DNA from: JACCZX01 sp963824935
GTDB lineage: Bacteria; Pseudomonadota; Gammaproteobacteria; Burkholderiales; Burkholderiaceae_F
Direction: 5' to 3'
NCBI GenBank assembly: GCA_963824935.1
Contig: CAWGRF010000016.1
Span: 18,546-82,545 of the forward strand
DNA length: 64,000 nt
Shown here: positions 8,933-19,050 of the stretch, piece by piece
Numbering within the stretch: position 1 is the stretch's first letter
Layout of the letters: every line of letters starts with the position of its first letter
Program-made: the position numbers and the translations under genes
The notes under the pieces: model-generated
Told to the model about the DNA's origin: nothing
Seen by the model: the letters and a program-made list of their open reading frames with translations, nothing else
Databases searched by the model: none

Positions 8933-11900
8933 ATGAACGCACCGATGAATCGTCGCCAGTTCTTTCGAATTTGCGCGACGGGTCTAGGCTCGTCTTCGGT
9001 CGTCGGGCTCGGCTTCTCGCCGCAGCTCGCGCTCGCTGAAGTACGCGCCTTCAAGCTTGCACGCACGAGCGAGACGCGCGGCACGTGTCCGTATTGCTCG
9101 GTCAGTTGCGGCGTCATCATGTACACGCCTCGGCGATAAAGCGAAGAACATCAAGGACCAGCATCATTCATATCGAAGGCGATCCCGATCATCCGGTGAA
9201 TCGCGGCACGTTGTGTCCGAAGGGTGCTGCGCTGCTCGACCTGGTGCATTCGCCGCATCGCCTGCAGTATCCGCAGGTACGCGAGCCCGGCACCAATGAG
9301 TGGAAGCGTATCTCGTGGGACGACGCGCTGACCCGGGTGGCCAAGCATATGAAGGCCGACCGAGACGCCAACTTCGTCGAGAAGAACGACAAGGGCGTCA
9401 CGGTCAACCGCTGGAACACGACCGGCTTATTGATCTCGAGTGCAATCTCGAACGAGCCGGGTTACCTCGCAGTCAAAATGGCACGCGCGCTCGGGATGGT
9501 CGCGCTCGATACCCAGGCGAGGGTTTGACACGCGCCAACGGTGTCCAGTCTGGGCCCGACATTTGGCAGAGGTGCGATGACCAACCACTGGGTGGACATC
9601 AAGAACACTGACCTCGCAATCATCATGGGCGGCAACGCCGCCGAAGCACACCCCTGCGGCTTCAAGTGGGTCACCGAAGCGCTCGAGCACCGCAAGGCGA
9701 AGCTGATCGTTGTCGATCCGCGCTTTACCCGTTCGGCGGCGATCGCCGATCTGTACGCGCCGATTCGAGTCGGAACCGACATCGCGTTCCTAGGCGGTGT
9801 CGTCAACTATTTGCTGTCGAACAACAAGATTCATCGGGAGTACGTGAAGGCATATACGAACGCCCCGTTCCTGATCAAGGACGAGTTCGCGTTCAACGAC
9901 GGTTATTTCACTGGGTACGCGGCCGACAAGCGCACCTACGACAAGTCAAGCTGGGGCTATCAGATGGGCGCCGACGGCTACGCGATGATCGACGAGTCGC
10001 TGGAAAATCCGCGTTGCGTGTATCAGTTGATGAAGGCGCATTACTCGCGCTACACGCCGGATATGGTCAGCCAGATCTGCGGCACGCCGAAAGAAAAGTT
10101 CCTGAAGGTGTGCGAAATGATCGGTTCGACCGCGACGCCGGAGCGCGTGATGACGATTCTGTACGCGCTCGGCTGGACGCAGCATTCGGTCGGCTCGCAG
10201 AACATCCGCACGATGGCGATGATCCAGTTGCTGCTCGGCAATATCGGTCGATCGGGTGGCGGCGTCAACGCGTTGCGCGGCCATGCAAACGTGCAGGGCA
10301 TCACCGACATGTGCGCGTACTCCGAAGTGCTGCCGGGTTATCTGTCGGCGCCGACCGATGCCGACGACACGCGCGAAAAATACACCGCCGCGCGTACGCC
10401 GAAGGCGCTGCGTCCGAACCAGATGAACTTCCCGCAGAACTTTGCCAAGTGGCATGTCAGCCTGCAAAAGGCATGGTTCGGCGATAACGCGACCAAGGAG
10501 AACGACTACGCGTATGACCTGATACCGAAGCGCGACGGCGCGTACGACGTGCTCGCCATTTTCGAGCGTATGTATCAGGGCCGGGTCAATGGATTCATTA
10601 CGCAGGGCATGAATCCGCTCGCTGCGTTGCCGAACAAGAAGAAGTGCACCGCTGCGTTGTCGAAGCTGAAGTATCTGGTCATCATCGACCCGCTGCGTAC
10701 CGAGACCGGAGAGTTCTGGAAAAACTACGGCGACTCGAACAACGTCAAGCCGGAGGACATCAAGACCGAAGTGATCATGCTGCCGGCCAACTGCATCCAC
10801 GAAGAAGCCGGGACGTTTACCAACTCGGGCCGAGTGGCGCAGTGGCATTGGGCGGCGGCCGAGCCACCGGGCGAAGCCAAGATCGATCGCGAAATCATCG
10901 GCAGCTTGTTTATGAAGCTGCGCGAGATGTACGCGAAAGACGGCGGCAAGATTCCCGATTCGATCATGAAGATCACCTGGAACTATGCCAATCCGAATCT
11001 GCCGAGCGCGGAAGAGTTGCTGCGCGAAATCAGCGGCCGTGCATTGACCGACGTGGTCGATCCGAAAGACAAAACCAAGGTACTGGTCCCCGCCGGCCAG
11101 CAGCTCGCAGGCTTCGGTCAACTGCAGGACGACGGCTCGACCGCGTGCGGCAACTGGCTGTATTGCGGCTCGTGGTCGCAGGCTGGCAATCTGACGGCGC
11201 GGCGCGATTCGAGCGATCCAGGCGGTCTCGGCAACAACCTGAACTGGGGTTACGCGTGGCCGGCCAATCGGCGCGTTCTTTACAACCGTGCCGGCGCCGA
11301 TCCGAGCGGCAAGCCGTGGGATCCGAAGCGCGGCGGTATTCGCTGGGACGGCACACGTTGGGTCGGCATCGACGTGCCGGATATCGCTCCGACGCTCGGG
11401 CCAGACAGCGGTGCCGGGCCGTTCATCATGACCAACGAAGGTGTCGCGCGCCTGTTCGCGCCGGCGCTGAATGAAGGACCGTTCCCCGAGCACTACGAGC
11501 CGTTCGAAACGCCGATCGGGACCAATCCGCTGCATCCGAAGGTGGTCAGCAACCCGGTCGCACGGGTGTTCAAGGGCGACATGGAATCGTTCGGTAAGGC
11601 CGATGCGTTTCCGTACGCGGCAACGACCTATCGCCTGACCGAGCACATGCACTTCTGGACCAAGAACGTCGAATCCAATGCGATCGTTCAGCCGGCACAG
11701 TTCGTCGAAATCGGCGAAAAGCTGGCGAAGGCAAAGGGCATCGGCAACGGCGATCTGGTCAAGGTGCGTAGCAATCGCGGCGAGATCAAGGCCAAGGCGG
11801 TCGTCACCAAGCGCGTCGCCGATCTGACTTGCAACGGCAAAGAGGTGTACACGGTGGGGATCCCGATTCATTGGGGCTTCATCGGGGTCGCGAAGAGCGG

Positions 11901-11994
11901 CTTTCTGGCCAACACGCTGACACCGTATGTGGCCGACGCTAATTCGCAGACGCCGGAGTACAAGGCGTTCTTGGTCACCATCGAGAAAGCGTAG
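8933..11994 (+). CDS. fdnG: Sec-containing formate dehydrogenase, large catalytic subunit
   Basis: Periplasm-facing molybdenum/tungsten enzyme that oxidises formate to CO2. The ATG at 8933 follows AGAGGAGA. A Tat signal (NRRQFFRI, then a hydrophobic stretch to LALA) starts the protein. The [4Fe-4S] site is CPYCSVSC with a later TLCPKG. The codon after QARV is TGA 9526-9528, followed by HAPTVSSLGPTFGRGAMTNHW, exactly where FdnG/FdoG enzymes carry selenocysteine; it is residue 198 here. Two single-base insertions near 9128 and 9162 break the frame around MYTLGDKAKNIKD. Corrected length is about 1019 residues, normal for the family. fdnH follows at 12004. Confidence 0.96.
9526..9528 (+). other. 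UGA selenocysteine codon of fdnG
   Basis: TGA lies in the same frame as the coding sequence on both sides, with no indel needed. Upstream reads ALDTQARV and downstream HAPTVSSLGPTFGRG, the conserved context of the catalytic Sec in nitrate-inducible and aerobic formate dehydrogenases. selA, selB and selC occur downstream, so the decoding machinery is present. Confidence 0.95.
9529..9567 (+). promoter_or_regulatory. bacterial SECIS element
   Basis: Just after the UGA, 9544-9554 reads TCCAGTCTGGG, which folds as a four-pair stem (one U-G pair) closing a GUC loop 15 bases from the UGA. The layout matches the E. coli fdnG element (GCAA-GUC-UUGC). This hairpin should recruit the SelB-GTP-Sec-tRNA complex. 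Confidence 0.8.
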
Positions 11995-12003
11995 GAGGAA
12001 ACC

Positions 12004-12914
12004 ATGCCATCTATGCAATCACTCGATATCCAAGATCGTTCGGCCACTACCACGGCTACGCCGCAGGTACGCGTTGCCGCAGCAGCCGGTCGCCAAGCTG
12101 ATCGACATCTCGAAGTGCATCGGCTGCAAGGCATGTCAGGTCGCGTGCATGCAGTGGAACGATCTGCGCGACGACATCGGCACGACCGTCGGCGTCTACG
12201 ACAACCCGATCGATCTGACCGATCAATCGTGGACGGTGATGCGCTTTGCGGAAGTCGCGCGCGACGACGGCTCGATAGAGTGGCTGATCCGCAAGGACGG
12301 CTGCATGCACTGCGAGGATCCGGGCTGCCTGAAAGCGTGCCCGGCGCCCGGCGCGATCGTCAAGTACGCCAACGGCATTGTCGACTTCATCTCCGAGAAC
12401 TGCATTGGCTGCGGCTACTGCATCGCCGGCTGCCCGTTCGACATTCCGCGCATCAGCAAGAAGGACAACAAGGCCTACAAGTGCTCGCTGTGCTCCGATC
12501 GCGTTGCGGTCGGCATGGCGCCTGCGTGCATCAAGACCTGCCCGACCGGAGCGCTGCAGTTCGGCACCAAGGTCGACATGGTCGCGCGCGGCGAAAAACG
12601 AGTGGTCGATCTGAAGGAGCGTGGCTTTCAGCAGGCAGGTCTTTACAACCCGCAGGGCGTCGGTGGTACGCACGTGATGTATGTGCTGCAGCACGCCGAC
12701 CGGCCAGGGTTGTACAGCAACCTGCCGACCGATCCGACGATCAGCCCGTGGGTGAGCTCTGTGGAAGGGCATCGCCAAGCCGCTAATGGCGCTCGCGCTT
12801 GGTGTGGCGGCGCTCGGCGCATTCTTCCACTACGTGACGCGCGGTCCGAAGGAAGTCGACGAGTCGGCCGATTCCGGCGGGCGCACCGTCACACGCCACG
12901 ATAGGGAGGTGTGA
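12004..12914 (+). CDS. fdnH: formate dehydrogenase iron-sulfur subunit (two frameshifts)
   Basis: Electron-transfer subunit with four [4Fe-4S] clusters. The Cys motifs are CIGCKACQVAC, CMHCEDPGCLKAC, CIGCGYCIAGC and CSLC with a later CIKTCP. It starts at ATG 12004 (MPSMQSLDIQD) 9 bases after fdnG. Extra bases near 12072 and 12758 shift the frame; after the second, the reading is LWKGIAKPLMALALGVAALG, the single C-terminal membrane helix that anchors FdnH. The stop TGA 12912-12914 directly abuts the fdnI ATG. Corrected length is about 302 residues. Confidence 0.94.
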
Positions 12915-13556
12915 ATGGCGGTCGTGATGAGAAGCGGGGAGATTCGGCGCTACGATTCAAACGAGCGGCTGAATCACTGGACGGTTGCGATCCTGTTCGT
13001 TCTGCTGGCAGCGTCGGGCCTGGCGTTCTTCCACCCTGCGTTCTGGTTCTTAAGCGCGTTGCTGGGCGGGGGCACCTGGGCGCGCATCCTGCACCCGTTC
13101 TTCGGGGTGCTGATGTTTGTGCTGTTCGTTGTGATGGCGATGCGCTACTGGGACGACAACAAGATCCAGCCGTATGACCGCGAATGGCGCAAGCGATTGG
13201 CCGATGTAATCGAGAACCGCGACGACAATCTGCCCGCGATCGACAAGTACAACATCGGGCAAAAGTATGTGTTCTGGACCACGGTCGTCACGCTGGTTCT
13301 GCTGGTGGTTACAGGGGTCATCCTGTGGCGGCCGTATTTCGCCGGCCTGTTCCCGATCGACTTGATTCGCATCGCCGGGCTGGTGCATGCGGTATCGGCG
13401 TTTGTTCTGATACTGGCGATCATCGTTCACATTTACGCGGCAATCTGGGTTACCGGCACAGTGCGAGCGATGACTCGCGGCACCGTTTCGCACGCTTGGG
13501 CGCGGCATCATCATCCGCTGTGGTATCGGCGCATGACGGGCGGCAACGCCGAGTAG
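12915..13556 (+). CDS. fdnI: formate dehydrogenase cytochrome b556 subunit
   Basis: A 213-residue inner-membrane subunit that takes electrons from FdnH and reduces quinone. Four hydrophobic helices are visible. Candidate heme-ligand histidines sit in ERLNHWTV, LHPFFGVL, GLVHAVSAF and IVHIYAAIW. The frame is intact. It is the third gene of the fdnGHI unit, and a hairpin terminator follows at 13582. Confidence 0.95.
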   Translation: MAVVMRSGEIRRYDSNERLNHWTVAILFVLLAASGLAFFHPAFWFLSALLGGGTWARILHPFFGVLMFVLFVVMAMRYWDDNKIQPYDREWRKRLADVIENRDDNLPAIDKYNIGQKYVFWTTVVTLVLLVVTGVILWRPYFAGLFPIDLIRIAGLVHAVSAFVLILAIIVHIYAAIWVTGTVRAMTRGTVSHAWARHHHPLWYRRMTGGNAE

Positions 13557-13581
13557 CCGCAGCTGCTGACTCGGTGAAAAG

Positions 13582-13606
13582 CGGCAGGAGCGATCCTGCC
13601 GTTTTT
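13582..13606 (+). terminator. intrinsic terminator after fdnI
   Basis: CGGCAGGA and TCCTGCCG form a perfect 8-pair stem around a GCGA loop, followed by TTTTT. It ends only 16 bases before the fdhE ATG, so it probably lowers rather than abolishes expression of fdhE-selA-selB. Confidence 0.8.
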
Positions 13607-13622
13607 GCGTCAAACTCGACCT

Positions 13623-14552
13623 ATGGCGACTCCGATCATTACCGATGGCAGTCTGGATCGCGTGCGCAAAGTGCCGCGCGTCGTGCTACCGGTGCGAGCC
13701 GATCTATTTGCAGACCGAGCGGCTCGTTTTGAAAGCGTGGCGGCGCACAATACGATGTCGGGCTATCTTGCAACTGATGGCACAAGTGGCGCGCGCGCAG
13801 CAGTCGGCGCTGGCGAGTCGCGCTGCGGAAGCCGTGCCCGACGCTGCGCTGACGGCGAGCCGCGACTACGGAATGCCGCCGCTGTCGGCGCAGTCGCACG
13901 AGCGCTCGCCACAATGGCGCGCCGATCTGGCCGATATCGTCAACGATGTGCAGAGCGCAATCGACCAACGGCGTACAGGCCGCGCTCGCGACGCTCGATG
14001 CGCTCGACGAAGCGGCGCAGGAGTCGCTGGCGGATCGCGTGCTGGCCGGCACTTCGCTCGACGACGAGGCCGCGCTTGTGCCGTTTGTCGGCGCCGCGCT
14101 GCAAACCTATTTCACGCGGCTCGCCGCAACGCTGGATGTGGCGCTTGGTCGAGCATTGCGATATCCGGGCATCTGCCCGGTGTGCGCATCGCGGCCGGTG
14201 GCCAGCGTGCTTCGGATCGGCGGCGAGCAGGCGAATCTGCGCTATCTGGTGTGTTCGCTCTGTGCGACCGAATGGAACATGTCGCGCATTCAATGCACGT
14301 CGTGCGATACCGACAAGGGCGTCAAGTATCTGGCGCTGCAGGCCGAAGGCGACGTCGAACATCGAAGCGGCGGCGCGCGCTGAAATCTGCGACGAATGCA
14401 AGAGCTATCTGAAAATCTTTTACCAGGAAAAAGATCCGCACCTTGATCCGACCGCCGATGATCTGGCCACATTGGCGCTTGATCTGCTGGTCGACGAGCA
14501 GGGCTACGCCCGGTCGGGGCCCAATCTGCTGTTTCACCCCGGGTCCACTTAG
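13623..14552 (+). CDS. fdhE: formate dehydrogenase accessory protein FdhE (three frameshifts)
   Basis: Cytoplasmic maturation factor needed for active respiratory formate dehydrogenases. It starts at ATG 13623 (MATPIITDGSLDRV). Zinc/iron-binding cysteines appear as CPVCASRP, CSLCATEW, CTSCDTD and ICDECKSY. Extra bases at 13767, near 13961 and near 14353 move the frame three times; together they restore the original frame, and the gene ends PNLLFHPGST at 14552. Corrected length is about 308 residues, as expected. The stop abuts the selA ATG. Confidence 0.92.
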   Translation: MATPIITDGSLDRVRKVPRVVLPVRADLFADRAARFESVAAHNTMSGYLATDGTSGARAAVGAGESRCGSRARRCADGEPRLRNAAAVGAVARALATMARRSGRYRQRCAERNRPTAYRPRSRRSMRSTKRRRSRWRIACWPALRSTTRPRLCRLSAPRCKPISRGSPQRWMWRLVEHCDIRASARCAHRGRWPACFGSAASRRICAIWCVRSVRPNGTCRAFNARRAIPTRASSIWRCRPKATSNIEAAARAEICDECKSYLKIFYQEKDPHLDPTADDLATLALDLLVDEQGYARSGPNLLFHPGST

Positions 14553-16022
14553 ATGGCGGACTTGACTCTGCCCGGTGCGGGCGAATCAAGCGGACCCAAG
14601 GCAGGCGGATCGAGAGACGAGGTCTGCGCTCGCTGCAGCGAATTTGCCGTCGGTCGATCGGCTGCTTAACTCTCCCGAGCTGCGCGAGCTTGCGGCCGAG
14701 CATGGATCGCGTGCCGGTCAAGCGCGCCGTCCGGGACGTGTTGGCGGCCGCCCGCGTAGCGATCCTCGCCGACGCCGCCGTGCCGGCCACAGACGAAGTG
14801 ATCTCGCGAACACGCCAGCGCGTTGCCGAGCTTCTCGCTTCAAGAATGCGGCCGGTATTCAACCTGACCGGCACGGTGATTCATACGAATTTGGGCCGTG
14901 CGCTGCTGGCCGACGAGGCGATCGACGCGGTCGCTGACGCCATGCGCGGCTACACCGCGCTGGAGTACGACCTCGAGAGCGGCAGCCGTGGCGAGCGCGA
15001 TCAGATTGTCGAAGGGCTGTTGTGCGAGCTCACCGGCGCGGAAGCCGCTACCGTCGTCAATAACAACGCGGCCGCGGTGCTGTTGTCGTTGAAAGCGTTG
15101 GCTGCGCGCAAGGAGGCAGTCATCTCGCGCGGAGAGCTGATCGAGATCGGCGGTGCGTTTCGCATGCCCGACATCATGAAGGCGGCCGGCTGCAAGCTGG
15201 TCGAAGTCGGCACTACGAACCGCACGCACGCGGGTGACTATGAGAATGCTTGCAGCGAGAAGACCGGCGTGCTGGTCAAGGCGCACTGGTCGAACTACGC
15301 GATCACCGGATTTACGGCGACCGTCGACGATGCGACCCTGGCGCAGATCGCGCACTCCCATGGCGTGCCCTTATATGGTCGATCTGGGGGCCGGTGCGCT
15401 GATCGACTTGACCGCGTACGGGCTGCCCAAAGAGCCGTTGCCACAGGAATCGCTCGCCGCGGGCGCCGATGTCGTCACATTTTCCGGCGACAAGCTGCTC
15501 GGTGGTCCGCAAGCGGGGCTGATCGTCGGCCGGCGTGACGCGGTCGCACGAATCAGGAAAGACCCGCTAAAGCGTGCGCTGCGTGTTTCCAAGTTAACAC
15601 TGGCAGCGCTGGAAGCGACGCTGCGCATCTATGCCAGCGGCCATCGGCTCGACGAGCGTCTGCCGACGCTCGCACTGCTCGCGCGCCGGCAGACGGACAT
15701 TCGCACTGCGTGTGAGCGCGTGGCGCCGGCGATGCAGGCCGCGCTTGCGTCTGCATTCACCGTCGTCGTCGAAGACTGCGCGAGTCAGATCGGCTCGGGC
15801 AGCATGCCGGTCGAGCGCTTGCCGTCAGCGGCGCTGGCAATCCGCCCGCGTGGCAAAGCAAGCGGCCGTGCGATCGAACGCTTGCAGCATCGACTGCGCG
15901 CCCTGCCAACTCCCGTCATCGGGCGTGTTGCCGAAGGCGCGCTCTGGCTCGACCTTCGGTGCCTGCAGCCGCGCGATGAAGCGGCGTTCATTGAAAATCT
16001 CAAAGCGCTGGTCACGTCATGA
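14553..16022 (+). CDS. selA: L-seryl-tRNA(Sec) selenium transferase (three frameshifts)
   Basis: PLP enzyme that converts Ser-tRNA(Sec) to Sec-tRNA(Sec) using selenophosphate. The start is ATG 14553, right after the fdhE stop. Family motifs are LPSVDRLLNSPEL, RPVFNLTGTVIHTNLGRA, NNNAAAVLL and FSGDKLLGGPQAG, which holds the PLP lysine. Extra bases near 14640, at 14707 (between AEHG and RVPVKRAV) and at 15371 (between HGVP and YMVDLGAG) break the frame. Corrected length is about 488 residues. The N-terminal start is the least certain part. The TGA overlaps the selB ATG by 4 bases. Confidence 0.93.
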
Positions 16023-17923
16023 TCGTTGGAACCGCGGGACACATCGACCATGGAAAGACTTCGCTGATCAAGCGATTGACCGGGCGCGATACCGATCGGC
16101 TGCCTGAAGAAATCAAGCGCGGCATTTCGATCGAACTCGGGTATGCCTACGTGCCGGTCGGTGCCGACACGCTGGGCTTTGTCGATGTACCGGGTCACGA
16201 GCGATTCGTGCACACGATGCTGGCAGGGGCGACCGGCATCGACTTCGCGCTGCTCGTGGTGGCGGCCGATGACGGCGTGATGCCGCAGACAGATGAACAT
16301 CTGGAAATCCTGATGCTGCTCGGCCTTCAATCCGGCGCGATCGCTTTGACGAAGATCGATGCGGTGCCGGACGAGCGGGTCGATGAGGTGCGGCAACAAC
16401 TGGCCGCTCGCACGGCCGACACGGCGGCTGCCGACTGGCCGGTCTTTCCGGTGTCATCGCTGTCCGGCGACGGTATCGATGCGCTGAAGGCGCATCTGCT
16501 TCAGGCCGCTGAGGGCCATGCCCGCCGTGCCTCGGACGGCTACTTTCGGATGGCGGTCGACCGTTGCTTTACGTTATCCGGCGTCGGCACGGTCGTCACT
16601 GGCACCGTGCATGCAGGCGCGCTCCAAGTCGGCGAATCGGTCAGCATTGTTCCGACAGCGCATGGCGCGCTCACGGCACGAGTCCGTTCGATCCACGCAC
16701 AGGATCAGCCGAACAGTATCGGCGTTGCCGGTCAGCGGTGCGCGCTCAACCTGGTCGGACTCGAAAAAGCGCAGATCGAGCGCGGGATGTGGGTGCAGGC
16801 CCAGTCGCTGTCGAATCTGACCGAGCGCGTTGACGCCACGTTGACGTTGTCGGCACATCTCGCGAAGGCGCTTACAAATTCGGCGACTGCGCATTTTCAC
16901 CACGGAACGGCCGATGCGATGGCCCGCATCGCCGTATTGGACGCGCCGCGCATCGAGCCTGGAGAGTCACGACTCGTGTCAACCTCGCTCGATCGCCCGC
17001 TCGCGATGTGCCGCGGTGATCGCTTTGTCATTCGTGATGCATCGGCACAGCGCACGCTGGGGGGCGGTAGGGTGCTCGACGTCACGCCGATTGGCGCAGC
17101 GGCGCGTCGCGGTCGGCGTGCGCCGGCGCGTCTGCAGTTGCTGACAGCGCTGCGCGACGATGCGCCCGCTGATGCGCTGCGCGCGTGGCTCGATCGCCAG
17201 CCGGTGCAGCTCGCGCGCCTGGCTTCGAGCTGGAATCTGCGTGACGATGAAGCGCGAAAACTTGTCGATGCGACCGGCGCGCATATCGCTGCCGGCGTTG
17301 CTGTCTCGGCCGAGCAGTGGCAACGCCTGCGCAGCGAGATCCTCGCGGCGATCGGACTCGCCCATCAACGAGAGCCCGAAATGCCGGGTGTCGAGCAGCA
17401 GCGGTTGCGACGCATGATCGCCCCCGCGCTCGATGTCGATGTCTTCGCTTCGGTGATAGACGAGCTGCTCAAGCAGTCGCGCTTGCAGCGGCGCGGCGCG
17501 TTTCTCGCACTGCCATCGCATACAGCAGAGCTGGCAAAAGACCAGCGCGTGCGCTGGGAACGCATCAAGCCGCTTCTGCACGATCGCAAGTTCGAGCCGC
17601 CGCGCGTGCGCGACATCGCGCGCGAGACCGGCATTGCCGAGATCGAAGTGCGTCACCTGCTGAAAACCGTCGCGCGCGTGGGCGACGTGACGCTGGTGGC
17701 GCACGATCATTTTTTTCTGACGACCGCAGTCGCCGACCTGGCGGACATCGCCGGCAGCGTTGCCGAGCGCCACGGCGCAGCCCGCGCCGCCGAGTTTCGC
17801 GATCAGATCGCCACCGGCCGCAAACTCGCGATCCAGATTCTGGAGTTCTTCGACAAGGTGGGCTATATGCGCCGAGTGCGCGACGATCACATCGTAAGGC
17901 GTGCAAATCCGTGGCGGAGCTGA
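16019..17923 (+). CDS. selB: selenocysteine-specific elongation factor SelB
   Basis: An intact 634-residue GTPase that brings Sec-tRNA to UGA codons marked by SECIS hairpins. The G domain has GHIDHGKTS (G1), DVPGHER (G3) and TKID (G4); EF-Tu-like domains II and III follow. The C-terminal half contains the winged-helix repeats that bind SECIS RNA, ending VGYMRRVRDDHIVRRANPWRS. It overlaps selA by 4 bases and is followed after 23 bases by the tRNA-Sec gene. The only visible UGA client in the window is fdnG. Confidence 0.97.
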   Translation: MIVGTAGHIDHGKTSLIKRLTGRDTDRLPEEIKRGISIELGYAYVPVGADTLGFVDVPGHERFVHTMLAGATGIDFALLVVAADDGVMPQTDEHLEILMLLGLQSGAIALTKIDAVPDERVDEVRQQLAARTADTAAADWPVFPVSSLSGDGIDALKAHLLQAAEGHARRASDGYFRMAVDRCFTLSGVGTVVTGTVHAGALQVGESVSIVPTAHGALTARVRSIHAQDQPNSIGVAGQRCALNLVGLEKAQIERGMWVQAQSLSNLTERVDATLTLSAHLAKALTNSATAHFHHGTADAMARIAVLDAPRIEPGESRLVSTSLDRPLAMCRGDRFVIRDASAQRTLGGGRVLDVTPIGAAARRGRRAPARLQLLTALRDDAPADALRAWLDRQPVQLARLASSWNLRDDEARKLVDATGAHIAAGVAVSAEQWQRLRSEILAAIGLAHQREPEMPGVEQQRLRRMIAPALDVDVFASVIDELLKQSRLQRRGAFLALPSHTAELAKDQRVRWERIKPLLHDRKFEPPRVRDIARETGIAEIEVRHLLKTVARVGDVTLVAHDHFFLTTAVADLADIAGSVAERHGAARAAEFRDQIATGRKLAIQILEFFDKVGYMRRVRDDHIVRRANPWRS

Positions 17924-17946
17924 TGCGTACACTTGTTTCGACTCTT

Positions 17947-18042
17947 GGAAGAGTCTCGTGTCCCGGTGGGCCGGCCAGACTTCAAATCTGGTAGGGGTTG
18001 CCAGCAATCCCTGGTGGGTTCGACTCCCATACTCTTCCGCCA
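17947..18042 (+). tRNA. selC: tRNA-Sec (anticodon TCA)
   Basis: A 96-base tRNA with the unusual selenocysteine layout. The 8-pair acceptor stem is GGAAGAGT/ACTCTTCC, followed by an encoded GCCA end. The anticodon stem CCAGA/TCTGG closes the loop CTTCAAA with TCA at 17982-17984. The long variable arm pairs GGGGTTG with CAATCCC, and the T arm contains GGTTCGACTCC. The sequence closely follows E. coli selC. It lies 23 bases after selB, as part of the Sec island. Confidence 0.97.
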
Positions 18043-18060
18043 CGAATCGCCCGATCCCCA

Positions 18061-18541
18061 ATGACTGACCCGCTAGCTCAACTGGCCGACGACTGTCTGT
18101 ATGCGCCCGAACAGGACATGTGGGTGCGCCTGGATGCGAGATGGCCGCGCGCGCATCGGCGCCACCCACCTTGTGTCGGCGCATGGCCAGTTCATGTTGT
18201 TTACACCGCGGCCGGTCGGCAGCACGATCGACCGCGATCGATCAATCGGCGTAATGGAAACCGGCAAGACCGCAGTAGCGATTCATGCGCCGCTGTCGTG
18301 CCGCATCATCGAGGCGAATTCCGCGGCGGTCGACAACATTCATCTGATCATCACCGATCCGTACGGCGCAGGTTGGCTGTTCAATGTCGAGCCGACCGCG
18401 CTCGCGACCGAGCGCGCGACGCTAATGGACGTCGCTGCGTATCGCGAGTGGTTGCAGCCGCGGCTGGCCGAAAAACTGGTGCCGCCGATCGATGATTTTT
18501 ATACCGAGGATTTTGATATCGACCCCAATCGGGGTTATTAG
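18061..18541 (+). CDS. GcvH-like lipoyl-carrier protein (one frameshift)
   Basis: About 159 residues from ATG 18061 (MTDPLAQLADDCLYAP), with one extra base near 18140 so that VRLDA continues into DGRARIGATHLV. The centre matches the GcvH lipoyl hairpin: GVMETGKTAVAIHAPLSCRI has the Glu-x-x-Lys pattern before an AP turn, and Lys is at 18266-18268. It is longer than glycine-cleavage H proteins, and no gcvT or gcvP is near. GcvH relatives without the cleavage system can act as lipoate-bound sulfur carriers, such as LbpA of sulfur oxidisers. Its place directly behind selC and before a DsrE-like gene suggests a chalcogen-handling role, which is inference. Confidence 0.75.
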
Positions 18542-18948
18542 GTGGCAAGACCGCGACGAGTGCCGACCCAAGTAGCGCCGGCAAGCTGCTGATCGTGCTG
18601 TGGTCGGCTGGCCCTGAGCGGCCAGTACTGGCGGCTGCTCCGTTCGTGTACGCATTGGCAGCGCGTGCCCTGGAAGTCGAAGTCGACATGCACTTCACAT
18701 CGACGGCCGTGCGCTGGCTGCTACCCGGCGTGGCAGACGCCGCCTATACCGACGCCGAGCGCACCAAGACCGTCGGCGATTTCATTCGCGAAGTCAAAGC
18801 AGCAGGTGTGCGGCTGTTTGCGTGCGCGATGGCAATGCACGAGCACGCGCGCGATCAGGTGCTGATCGCCGAGTGCGACGGCCACGCCGGAGCGGCCACG
18901 CTTATCGCCGACGCAGTGAGCGCCCGCACGCGAACGTTGGTGTTCTAG
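18542..18948 (+). CDS. DsrE-family protein, start uncertain
   Basis: The clear part begins KLLIVLWSAGPERPVLAAAPF and contains VRLFACAMAMHEHAR with a Cys at the site used by DsrE-type sulfur carriers; it ends ARTRTLVF. The family moves sulfane sulfur, and a DsrE-like domain is also part of the selenium-linked protein YedF. No ATG lies in the coding frame; the first in-frame GTG is at 18595, inside the first beta strand. A GTG at 18542, right after the GcvH-like stop, needs a frame change (net -1 or +2). I give the longer extent with that caveat. Confidence 0.65.
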
Positions 18949-19050
18949 GTTAGTCCGTCCAAGCGCGCCAAATTCGGCTTTTAGGGCGATTAAACGAAGC
19001 TACCGTCGTGCCGATAACTGTCTCAAGCGCAAGAAAAATGGGAGGCAGCA

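Noticed and set aside
9946..12018. A 690-codon open frame on the minus strand opposite fdnG
   Set aside because: It lies wholly antisense to a conserved catalytic subunit, has shadow-type composition (many His, Arg, Asp) and no recognisable domain.
2675..15371. Programmed +1 frameshifting as the reason for the broken frames
   Set aside because: Shift sites share no slippery codon, stop codon or downstream hairpin, and several wrong frames run on for hundreds of bases.
17947..18042. tRNA-Sec as an integration site for a mobile element
   Set aside because: No integrase, no repeated 3' tRNA end and no transfer genes are seen downstream.
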